12,923 nt of DNA, taken from the NCBI GenBank assembly GCA_018623995.1, contig JAAZUV010000027.1:1-12923 (forward strand), in the 5' to 3' direction. The notes below the pieces were generated by a model, which saw nothing but the letters and a program-made list of their open reading frames with translations, had not been told where the DNA came from and did no database searches. The DNA is from Methanobacteriota archaeon. Lineage in GTDB: Archaea > Thermoplasmatota > Poseidoniia > Poseidoniales > Poseidoniaceae. The translations under genes were made by a program, and so were the position numbers. Positions 7,283 to 12,923 of this stretch are shown piece after piece (position 1 is the stretch's first letter; each line of letters starts with the position of its first letter).

Positions 7283-8143
7283 ATGATAACGATGGAGAAT
7301 CCACCACAAACATCCTTGATTCAACTCACCATTGACGGTAGTTGTGCCCGAGTTGAATTGACCCGTGAGGACAAGTTCAATGCTCTCAATGTTGACATGA
7401 TCACTGAATTGATCGAGGTCTTCGAGTGGACCAAAGAACGCAGTGCAGGCTACATCGATGCATTGGAAGATGCAAACGGTCAACCCTATCTGCGAACACT
7501 CGTTCTTTCTGGCCGTGGAAAGCACTTCTGTGCTGGAGCTGACATCAACATGATGCGGGATGCTGGAGCCAACACACCTGAAGAGAACAGAAAGGACAGT
7601 GAACGCCTCGATCGTCTCTTCAACGGACTTTGGTCCCACCCATGTTTCACCATTGGAGCCATCCAAGGTGTTGCGCTTGGTGGAGGTGCAGGTCTCATCG
7701 CATGTTTGGATTACGTCGTTGCAACCGAGAACGTCCGTATCGCACTTTCAGAAGGAAAACTCGGCATTCTACCTGCGGTCATTGGTCCCTACGTGTACCG
7801 TCGTGTTGGTTCAGCGAACTTCCGCAGATTGTCCATGCAAGCCAGTCGAGTCAAGTCCCAAGAAGCATTACGCGTCGGTTTCATCGAACGTGTTGTTGAG
7901 AACGTTGAGGCATTTGACGATGAGATTGACTCCATCATTGCAGAAGTTCTCACCACCGGACCAAGTGCTGCAACACTTGCCAAGGAGTTGACACTTGGAT
8001 TCGATCGATGGAGTGATGATGATGAATCGCTGCGTCGATGGACTCTTGATTTCACCAGTCGAATGCGAGGTTCAAGAGAAGGCCAAGAGGGTCTCTCTTC
8101 GTTCCTTGAGAAGCGTCCTGCCAATTGGAAACCCGAAGAGTGA
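7283..8143 (+). CDS. liuC: Enoyl-CoA hydratase family, probable methylglutaconyl-CoA hydratase
   Basis: Crotonase-fold enzyme of 286 residues expected to hydrate 3-methylglutaconyl-CoA, the product of the neighbouring carboxylase, to HMG-CoA. Seen: KFNALNVDM (31-39); first oxyanion-hole segment GKHFCAGADINMM (79-91); second segment GVALGGGAGLIACLD (129-143); and ALSEGKLGILPAVIGPYV (154-171), close to the ALSEVKLGLIPAVISPYV pattern of bacterial LiuC, with E157 as likely catalytic acid. The position before LIAC is Ala rather than the Glu of classical enoyl-CoA hydratase, as also seen in LiuC. An insert at about 53-67 (AGYIDALEDANGQPY) is longer than in typical bacterial proteins. Start 7283 has SD GAGGT (7271-7275), spacer 7; the in-frame ATG at 7292 would be too far from it. 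The gene lies between the beta and alpha carboxylase genes as in bacterial liu operons. Confidence 0.88.
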   Translation: MITMENPPQTSLIQLTIDGSCARVELTREDKFNALNVDMITELIEVFEWTKERSAGYIDALEDANGQPYLRTLVLSGRGKHFCAGADINMMRDAGANTPEENRKDSERLDRLFNGLWSHPCFTIGAIQGVALGGGAGLIACLDYVVATENVRIALSEGKLGILPAVIGPYVYRRVGSANFRRLSMQASRVKSQEALRVGFIERVVENVEAFDDEIDSIIAEVLTTGPSAATLAKELTLGFDRWSDDDESLRRWTLDFTSRMRGSREGQEGLSSFLEKRPANWKPEE

Positions 8144-8148
8144 GGTGA
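8142..8148 (+). promoter_or_regulatory. Ribosome binding site overlapping the liuC stop codon
   Basis: GAGGTGA begins on the second base of the liuC stop (TGA, 8141-8143) and lies 4 bases before the ATG at 8153. The string TGAGGTGA also forms the stop/SD junction before serS on the other strand, so the two junctions are built alike. It implies coupled translation of liuC and the biotin carboxylase. Confidence 0.7.
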
Positions 8149-8152
8149 GAAG

Positions 8153-9658
8153 ATGATTCAGCGTGTACTGGTTGCGAACCGTGGCGAAATCGCCTGTCGC
8201 ATTCTCCGTGCATGCCGAGAAGCAGGTCTGTCAAGCGTTGCCATCTATGCTGAGAACGATCGTGAAGGTATGTTTCGTGAACTTGCAGACGAATCGGTTC
8301 TGCTTGAGGGTGATACAATCGCTGAGACGTATCTCAATGGTGCAGCCATCATCCAAGCGGCCAAAGAGACAGGAGCAGATGCTATTCATCCTGGATTTGG
8401 GTTCCTTTCAGAGCGGGCAGAATTTGCACAAGCCGTCATGGATGCTGGATTGATTTGGATTGGTCCATCGCCTCAAGCCATCGAACAGATGGGCGATAAG
8501 ATGTCAGCACGTCAAATCATGAAGGCTGCTGGAGTCCCTGTTATTCCTGGTGTCGAGATCGAAGAAGAGGACGAATCGCTTGCCATGGAAGCCATTCGAA
8601 ACGCGGCCAAAGAAACAGGCTATCCTCTGCTCCTCAAGGCCACTGCAGGAGGTGGCGGCAAAGGAATGCGTGTTGTCAATGTTCCAGGAGAACTGGAGAA
8701 TGGCGCACAATCGGCTCGGCGAGAAGCACTCGCAGCGTTTGGCGATGGACGAGTCTACGTCGAGAAACTCTTGATGAAATCAAAGCACGTTGAAGTGCAA
8801 GTCCTTGCTGATACGCACGGTCGTTGCATCCACTTAGGGGAACGAGAATGCAGTGTTCAGCGACGTCATCAAAAGGTCTTCGAAGAAGCCCCATGTTCGA
8901 CCATGACGCCTTCATTGCGGGAACGTATGGGACAAGCTGCCGTAGCAGCCGCACAGGCCGTCGACTATGTCGGAGCAGGAACGGTCGAATTCCTGCTAGC
9001 AGAAGACGAATCCTTCTATTTCCTTGAGATGAACACGCGTATTCAGGTCGAACATCCTGTGACCGAAATGATCACTGGTGTCGATTTGGTTCGAGAACAA
9101 CTGCGCATTGCAAATGGCGAGCCGATGTCCGTTAACGAACTCAACATCCGTGGGCATTCCATCGAAGTCCGTCTTTACGCCGAGGATGCGACCAACAACT
9201 TCCTCCCAGCCATCGGGCCCCTGGCAGTATTCCGTCCGCCTACAGGGCCAGGAATACGCCTTGATACAGGTGTTCGTGAAGGCGATGAGGTTACACCTCA
9301 TTACGATCCAATGCTAGCGAAATTAATCGTCTTCGCTCCAACACGTGAAGAAGCATTGCAACGTATGCGTCGTGCCTTGGATGAATTCGTTGTTCTTGGA
9401 ACAACCACGAACATCGGTTTCCTGCGAGATCTCTGCGATGTACCCGAAGTTATCTCGGGTGATACATACACCTCAATGATCGACGATCTTTATCCAAATG
9501 GGTACCAGTTCACACCACGAACGGAAGACCTCGACGTCGCTTTGATGACAGCAGCCGTTGCAGAAACAACAGGCATGCATCGAACGACTGTTGCCTCTTC
9601 TCAAGGCTCAGTTGGGATTGCAAGTCCATTCCAAACGCTCAACAGGAGGTATCCCTGA
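8153..9658 (+). CDS. liuD: Methylcrotonyl-CoA carboxylase alpha, biotin carboxylase part (split subunit)
   Basis: ATP-grasp biotin carboxylase of 501 residues; it carboxylates the biotin of the carrier protein encoded next, using ATP and bicarbonate. Motifs: VLVANRGEIACRI (5-17), HPGFGFLSE (79-87), glycine-rich ATP loop KATAGGGGKGM (162-172), GERECSVQRRHQKVFEEAP (229-247), EMNTRIQVEHPVTE (292-305) with the catalytic Glu/Arg set, and RLYAEDATNNFLP (340-352). It is about 50 residues longer than stand-alone AccC (about 450). The extra end (about 448-501, finishing SPFQTLNRRYP) looks like the start of the BT domain of full-length MCC alpha (compare the bacterial SPW...GWRLN pattern). With the 155-residue next gene the sum is 656, about the length of one-chain bacterial MCC alpha. 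The stop TGA (9656-9658) overlaps the next ATG by one base. The symbol applies to the pair. Confidence 0.93.
   Translation: MIQRVLVANRGEIACRILRACREAGLSSVAIYAENDREGMFRELADESVLLEGDTIAETYLNGAAIIQAAKETGADAIHPGFGFLSERAEFAQAVMDAGLIWIGPSPQAIEQMGDKMSARQIMKAAGVPVIPGVEIEEEDESLAMEAIRNAAKETGYPLLLKATAGGGGKGMRVVNVPGELENGAQSARREALAAFGDGRVYVEKLLMKSKHVEVQVLADTHGRCIHLGERECSVQRRHQKVFEEAPCSTMTPSLRERMGQAAVAAAQAVDYVGAGTVEFLLAEDESFYFLEMNTRIQVEHPVTEMITGVDLVREQLRIANGEPMSVNELNIRGHSIEVRLYAEDATNNFLPAIGPLAVFRPPTGPGIRLDTGVREGDEVTPHYDPMLAKLIVFAPTREEALQRMRRALDEFVVLGTTTNIGFLRDLCDVPEVISGDTYTSMIDDLYPNGYQFTPRTEDLDVALMTAAVAETTGMHRTTVASSQGSVGIASPFQTLNRRYP
9644..9650 (+). promoter_or_regulatory. Strong ribosome binding site for the carrier-protein gene
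   Basis: AGGAGGT inside the last codons of the biotin carboxylase gene, 7 bases before the ATG at 9658. It is the strongest SD in the window. It argues that the carrier protein is a real separate gene and not the product of a sequencing frameshift in a longer alpha-chain gene. Confidence 0.8.
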
Positions 9659-10125
9659 TGCAGCATGAATTCCGTTACGCTGGAGAGACATACGATGTCT
9701 TGCTTGAGCGTACGCCAAAAATCTGGACCTTCGCCAACCATTGCGCTCATCCTCGCGAAGATGGACGTATCCGCATCTACTTCGAAGATGGAAGCAAAGC
9801 GTGGGCACACGTCGCCAAGGTTGGTGACGTTTGGTGGGTTCATCACTCGGGTCGAATCTACACCTTGGAACGCATCGAAGCAGGAGCAAGCAGCGATGAG
9901 CATCATGGAGGACTCGTAGCACCGATGCCTGGAGTCGTTCTCGAAGTCCTCGTTACCGCAGGCGAATCGGTCGAAGCAGGACAAACCCTGATGGTCCTTG
10001 AAGCGATGAAAATGGAGCACAGAATCGTCGCATCAGAAGACGGCACAGTCACATCGGTCCACTTCAACGCAGGCGATCGTGTTGAACAAGGAGCCAATCT
10101 TCTCGATGTGGAAGCGGCTGAATAA
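9658..10125 (+). CDS. Biotin carboxyl carrier protein with partial BT domain (MCC alpha C-terminal part)
   Basis: Protein of 155 residues. The C-terminal biotinyl domain (about 84-153) has LVAPMPGVV (86-94) and the biotin attachment motif EAMKM (115-119), with K118 the modified lysine, and the usual SVHFNAGDRVEQGANLL ending. Residues 1-75 are not an acetyl-CoA-type BCCP N-terminus; they show strands such as EFRYAGETYDVLLE (4-17) and VWWVHHSGRIYTLER (58-72), which match the second part of the BT domain linking biotin carboxylase and carrier in one-chain MCC/PCC alpha. So the protein continues where the previous gene stops. It carries carboxybiotin between the biotin carboxylase and LiuB. TGATG overlap with the upstream gene suggests coupled translation. 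Its TAA (10123-10125) abuts the stop codon of the convergent gene. It could in principle serve another acyl-CoA carboxylase as well. Confidence 0.9.
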   Translation: MQHEFRYAGETYDVLLERTPKIWTFANHCAHPREDGRIRIYFEDGSKAWAHVAKVGDVWWVHHSGRIYTLERIEAGASSDEHHGGLVAPMPGVVLEVLVTAGESVEAGQTLMVLEAMKMEHRIVASEDGTVTSVHFNAGDRVEQGANLLDVEAAE

Positions 10126-10986
10126 TCAGCACCATCGACCGTCTTCGATGATGGAATCATCATCAACATCTCCAGCATAGACATACGTCCAAGCCCATAC
10201 GATGCCATGTTCGGTTCGAACTTGGACAATGGTTCGATCAAACAACGAATCGTTCCGACCAAAGCCGAGGAATCCCTCGATGGAATCCATTCGCTCCAAG
10301 CATCCTTCAACATTCTCAAGTTCCATCAGTTGACCATGAATCACGCCTTCACCCAATTTCATCCCCGGGTAGCCGCCGAGGTGGTGGAGTTTACCTCGAA
10401 CGGATGCTTGCTGTTGCGAACGGACGTACGGTTCGAGTTGAGTGAATCGACTCTGTCCCGACATCAGGGTTCCATAGACAAACAAATGGTTGATTGTGGG
10501 TGTATCAAACCTATGTTGCATCGCCATGTCCAATCCATTGGTTGGAAGTCCACGTTCATGAAGTCCATTGTGAATTAAGTCGTGGTAAACATTTGTTGGG
10601 CGTTGAAAATCAGGTTTTTTCTTGTCATCACAAACAACGAATGACACAGCTTCATGCAATTGACCATCCGACCCGATCACAAGCACGTTTTTCTCCTCAT
10701 AGTACCATGGAGCACCTTCTTTCGCAACAAGCGTCGACCATGCATCTTCATCGACATCAAACAAGGCACCGGGTGTGGCATGGTATTCATTCATGGGCAC
10801 AACATCGGCAGCTCCACCCTCACGTCCTCTGGAATGATAGTGAAATTTGAGATGATGCCCTACGAGCCAAGCAATCTCTCGTTCTTTCAGCCCATCAGGG
10901 CTTGCATTGTTCTCATCACAATGCCGAACCCAATCGTTCCAATCGAGATTCGATCCATAGCCAAAATACAGCCGATTTTGTGTCAT
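10126..10986 (-). CDS. Two-domain gamma-glutamylcyclotransferase/AIG2-like protein
   Basis: Protein of 286 residues made of two GGCT-like (BtrG/AIG2 fold) domains. The N-domain (about 4-115) has YFGYGSNLD (7-15), GGAADVVP (57-64), GALFDVDEDAW (73-83) and KEGAPWYYEEKNV (89-101), with E90 at the place of the catalytic Glu. The C-domain (about 165-284) has LFVYGTLMSG (168-177), GKLHHLGGYPGMK (198-210), a GQLMEL strand (218-223) and MDSIEGF (233-239), with E237 as catalytic candidate, and ends EDGRWC. Such enzymes cut gamma-glutamyl peptides or gamma-glutamylamines to 5-oxoproline and a free amine. The substrate here is unknown; gamma-glutamyl thiols, polyamine adducts or peptide antibiotics are all possible. 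Start: SD AGGAG (11000-10996), 9-base spacer. It lies 45 bases after serS and is probably co-transcribed with it. No membrane segment or signal peptide. Confidence 0.8.
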   Translation of the reverse strand: MTQNRLYFGYGSNLDWNDWVRHCDENNASPDGLKEREIAWLVGHHLKFHYHSRGREGGAADVVPMNEYHATPGALFDVDEDAWSTLVAKEGAPWYYEEKNVLVIGSDGQLHEAVSFVVCDDKKKPDFQRPTNVYHDLIHNGLHERGLPTNGLDMAMQHRFDTPTINHLFVYGTLMSGQSRFTQLEPYVRSQQQASVRGKLHHLGGYPGMKLGEGVIHGQLMELENVEGCLERMDSIEGFLGFGRNDSLFDRTIVQVRTEHGIVWAWTYVYAGDVDDDSIIEDGRWC

Positions 10987-11019
10987 TTCGTCCCGCTCCT
11001 AAGAGCAGTAATCTGTTAG

Positions 11020-11030
11020 TACTTATTAAT
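11020..11030 (-). promoter_or_regulatory. Weak TATA-like box before the cyclotransferase-like gene
   Basis: Read on the minus strand, ATTAATAAGTA lies in the 45-base gap between serS and the next gene, about 34-44 bases before its ATG. That distance would give a short leader with the SD near the transcript start. It may allow some transcription apart from serS. Evidence is base composition and spacing only. Confidence 0.22.
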
Positions 11031-11031
11031 T

Positions 11032-12321
11032 CTACCACGAACATGGTTCGAGAATCTCTTGACCTTGCATGTACGATTGCAATACGTCAGGAATACGAAC
11101 ACGACCATCCTCGAGCTGGTTTTGCTCGATAATGGCTACGAGTGCACGTGACGTAGCCACAGCGGTCGAGTTGAGTGTATGGACCATCGGTTGGTTTGGA
11201 TGGCCTGGGGTTCCATAGCGAATCTCAAGACGGTTGGCTTGATAATCCGTACAGTTGGAACAGGATACGATTTCCTTGAACGCCTTTGCTCCAGGCAACC
11301 AAGCCTCAAGGTCGTACTTTCGTGCTGCGACTGTTCCCATGTCACCGGTACAGATGTTGACCACTTCGTAGTGCAAGCCAAGTGCATCCCAGAGGTCAAC
11401 ACAGTTTTGCAACAATTCCTCATGCAGCTCCCAAGACGTTTCAGGTGTTGCAATGATGATTTGCTCAACCTTCGTGAATTGATGGACGCGCCAAATACCA
11501 CGATCGGATTGGCCATGTGCACCGACCTCTCGACGGAAACAAGAGGAGACGCCAACGATCTTCAGTGGAAGAAGTTCCTCAGGAATGGTCTCTTGCATGT
11601 ACATTGCAGTGAGTGGATGCTCGGATGTTGCAATCATGTAGTAGCCGTCAGGATCAATACCGTACATCACCGTCTCAAAGTCCGACAAATCGGTCACACC
11701 TTCGTAGGCAGCTCGATTCATCATGACCGGTGGTTGCACAAAGGTGAATCCACGCTGTTGAATGAAATCAACCGCATAGGATTGCAAAGCCATCTCCAAG
11801 CGTGCTAAATCGCCTTTGAGGAAATAGAACCGACTTCCTGTAATCTTAGCAGCACGTTCCAAATCCACCCACTTGTTTTCCTCGATCAACTCGTTGTGCG
11901 TCTTCGGTTCAAAATTGAAGGATGGCTTTTCGCCGTGCAGTGAATGTTTGGTGTTGCCCGATTCATCAGCACCCGATGGAACATCAGGGTGCAAGAGGTT
12001 TGGAATGGACATACGAACAGAATCGCGTTCTGAAAGGAGGGCATCGGTCTTCTTTTCCATTTCAGAGATTTGTGCTCCGAGATTAGCCACTTCAGCGAGG
12101 ATACGCTGTGCTTCGGCTTCATCACCAGACTTCTTGGCAGCTCCAATTCCACGTGCAGCCTCGTTCTTTTGACGTCGCAATTCGTTCGTCTCTCGAAGCA
12201 TCAATTTCCATTCAGAATCGAGCGTCAGCACCTTGTCGATGCTGTCGTGAGAAAGACCTCGGCGATCATGGTCTGCACGAATCTTCTCAACCTCTTCACG
12301 GAACACTTGCATATCCAACAT
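11032..12321 (-). CDS. serS: Seryl-tRNA synthetase
   Basis: Class II aminoacyl-tRNA synthetase of 429 residues that charges tRNA-Ser (and tRNA-Sec where present) in the cytoplasm. The N-terminal tRNA-binding helical arm is visible as two charged heptad-like helices (about 30-65 and 68-103). The catalytic core has ATSEHPL (231-237), motif 2 with CFRREVGAHG (261-270) and FTKVEQ (282-287), the CSNCTDYQANR segment (354-364), and motif 3 with NSTAVATSRALVAIIEQNQ (384-402). The TSEHPL and GVSSCFRREVGAHG forms match the common archaeal/eukaryal-like SerRS and not the rare methanogen-type enzyme. The ATG at 12321 is chosen: it has SD GAGGTGA with a 6-base spacer, whereas the in-frame TTG at 12327 touches the SD. 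The gene follows the presenilin-like protease gene after 11 bases and precedes the cyclotransferase-like gene, suggesting one transcript. Confidence 0.97.
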   Translation of the reverse strand: MLDMQVFREEVEKIRADHDRRGLSHDSIDKVLTLDSEWKLMLRETNELRRQKNEAARGIGAAKKSGDEAEAQRILAEVANLGAQISEMEKKTDALLSERDSVRMSIPNLLHPDVPSGADESGNTKHSLHGEKPSFNFEPKTHNELIEENKWVDLERAAKITGSRFYFLKGDLARLEMALQSYAVDFIQQRGFTFVQPPVMMNRAAYEGVTDLSDFETVMYGIDPDGYYMIATSEHPLTAMYMQETIPEELLPLKIVGVSSCFRREVGAHGQSDRGIWRVHQFTKVEQIIIATPETSWELHEELLQNCVDLWDALGLHYEVVNICTGDMGTVAARKYDLEAWLPGAKAFKEIVSCSNCTDYQANRLEIRYGTPGHPNQPMVHTLNSTAVATSRALVAIIEQNQLEDGRVRIPDVLQSYMQGQEILEPCSW

Positions 12322-12327
12322 GCTCAA

Positions 12328-12334
12328 TCACCTC
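12328..12334 (-). promoter_or_regulatory. Ribosome binding site of serS overlapping the upstream stop codon
   Basis: On the minus strand GAGGTGA (12334-12328) starts on the second base of the presenilin-like gene's TGA (12335-12333) and is 6 bases before the ATG at 12321. It fixes the serS start and implies translational coupling to the upstream gene. Confidence 0.75.
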
Positions 12335-12923
12335 AGAAACTGATGTTAAACTGGAACATCGCCATACCAATCGTCAACAAGCCACCGACAACGTAGCCGA
12401 GAATAGCACCACCATTCAGCAACGGAAGGCCCGCTTGAGCCTGTCCTTTGCCGACGTAATACATGAGAACTGAATATCCGATGAGGCTGCCAACAAGTGT
12501 GGTCATGGCCATGATGAAGCCACTGTCGCCTCCAACATACTGCAGGGTGGACAACACCAGCATACCGGGGAAGATGACATCCCCAAGTCCCATCAGCATC
12601 GCATCGCTGCTCTTCGCAACGACACGTTCACGAGGGGCCTGTTGTACTGCATCACGTGGGGCTTTCTCAACTGCATCGTGAACAGTGGTTCGCTCAGTAC
12701 GCATGGAATAGTCAGAATCCTGAGGAGCCACCAAGAGAATCGGCAGGTTGAGATTCATCATCGTATCAGCGAGTTCGAGCATGTGCTTCGATTTGTATAC
12801 CGCCCAAGCGTCGTACACGGCTGCGGCAATCATGAACACCATGATCAAGGTTGGAACGAACGAAACACCAAGCATGACGATGACACCGCTGCCGACAAGA
12901 ATGCCAACCGTGTTGACAACGTA
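12333..12923 (-). CDS. Presenilin/signal-peptide-peptidase-like intramembrane aspartyl protease (5'-truncated)
   Basis: The frame is open to the window edge: 16 codons before the ATG at 12875 encode a hydrophobic helix (YVVNTVGILVGSGVIV), so the true start lies outside and 196 residues are visible. Numbering from that ATG, the catalytic aspartates of the GxGD/A22 protease family are D22 in AVYDAWAVYKSKHM (19-32) and D99 in GLGD (96-99). The third family signature, PAL in presenilin, appears as GLPLLNGGAILG (149-160), the archaeal-like form. A hydrophilic loop of about 40 residues (51-90) separates the two catalytic helices, as in presenilins, and holds a tandem octapeptide repeat. Five to six membrane helices are visible. 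Such proteases cut membrane-spanning peptides, including signal-peptide remnants; the substrate here is unknown. It is upstream of and probably co-transcribed with serS. Confidence 0.88.
   Translation of the reverse strand, partial: YVVNTVGILVGSGVIVMLGVSFVPTLIMVFMIAAAVYDAWAVYKSKHMLELADTMMNLNLPILLVAPQDSDYSMRTERTTVHDAVEKAPRDAVQQAPRERVVAKSSDAMLMGLGDVIFPGMLVLSTLQYVGGDSGFIMAMTTLVGSLIGYSVLMYYVGKGQAQAGLPLLNGGAILGYVVGGLLTIGMAMFQFNISF
12630..12677 (-). repeat. Tandem 24-base repeat encoding an octapeptide in the protease loop
   Basis: Residues 67-74 (DAVEKAPR) and 75-82 (DAVQQAPR) of the presenilin-like protein are adjacent copies. The DNA is also a diverged 24-base direct repeat, with ACTGCATC shared on the plus strand in both copies. 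This suggests a local duplication within the loop joining the catalytic helices. Confidence 0.7.

Noticed and set aside
9640..9665. A sequencing frameshift as the cause of the split alpha chain
   Set aside because: Not fully excluded, but the strong SD AGGAGGT and ATG placed exactly for reinitiation favour two true genes; kept as the refuting test in the finding.
12322..12327. TTG start for serS giving two extra residues
   Set aside because: It would abut the SD GAGGTGA with no spacer; the ATG at 12321 has a normal 6-base spacer.
1..12923. tRNA genes, rRNA, CRISPR array, insertion sequence or defence island
   Set aside because: No cloverleaf, spaced repeats, transposase or nuclease-type ORF was seen; all gaps are 61 bases or shorter.

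Overview
The window looks like a piece of a mesophilic euryarchaeal genome, most likely marine Group II/III (Poseidoniia-like, Thermoplasmatota). I infer this from the gene mix: a geranylgeranyl-reductase-family flavoprotein, a DUF63 membrane protein, a long archaeal-type FKBP, an archaeal presenilin-like protease and an archaeal-type seryl-tRNA synthetase, next to a leucine-catabolic cluster arranged as in bacteria. Nearly every start has an archaeal/bacterial Shine-Dalgarno (SD) sequence. The lineage is an inference; no rRNA gene is present.

Layout. Eight genes run on the plus strand (1-10125): a 5'-truncated geranylgeranyl reductase-like gene; ccmF (cytochrome c haem lyase subunit); an FKBP-type prolyl isomerase; a DUF63 membrane protein; then a compact methylcrotonyl-CoA carboxylase cluster of carboxyltransferase (liuB), methylglutaconyl-CoA hydratase (liuC), biotin carboxylase and biotin carboxyl carrier protein. 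Three genes run on the minus strand (10126-12923), in transcription order: a presenilin/SPP-like membrane protease (5' end cut by the window edge), serS, and a two-domain gamma-glutamylcyclotransferase-like protein. The two blocks converge at 10125/10126 with no base between the stop codons. No gap between genes exceeds about 61 bases. I see no tRNA, rRNA, CRISPR array, insertion sequence or phage gene.

How the genes work together. LiuB, the biotin carboxylase and the carrier protein should form one biotin-dependent carboxylase turning 3-methylcrotonyl-CoA into 3-methylglutaconyl-CoA, and LiuC should hydrate that product to HMG-CoA, i.e. the middle of leucine degradation. The first and last enzymes (isovaleryl-CoA dehydrogenase, HMG-CoA lyase) are not in view. 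Upstream genes concern lipid saturation, cytochrome c maturation and protein folding, and have no obvious link to the carboxylase beyond shared direction.

Most window content is recognisable metabolism. The points worth a second look are: a methylcrotonyl-CoA carboxylase alpha chain split inside its BT (subunit-contact) domain at a TGATG junction; a CcmF about 160 residues longer than the E. coli protein between two of its haem-ligand histidines; a fused pair of cyclotransferase domains; a tandem octapeptide repeat in the catalytic loop of the presenilin homologue; and a perfect 12-bp palindrome before the DUF63 gene. I found no defence system, mobile island or clearly unprecedented multi-gene system.
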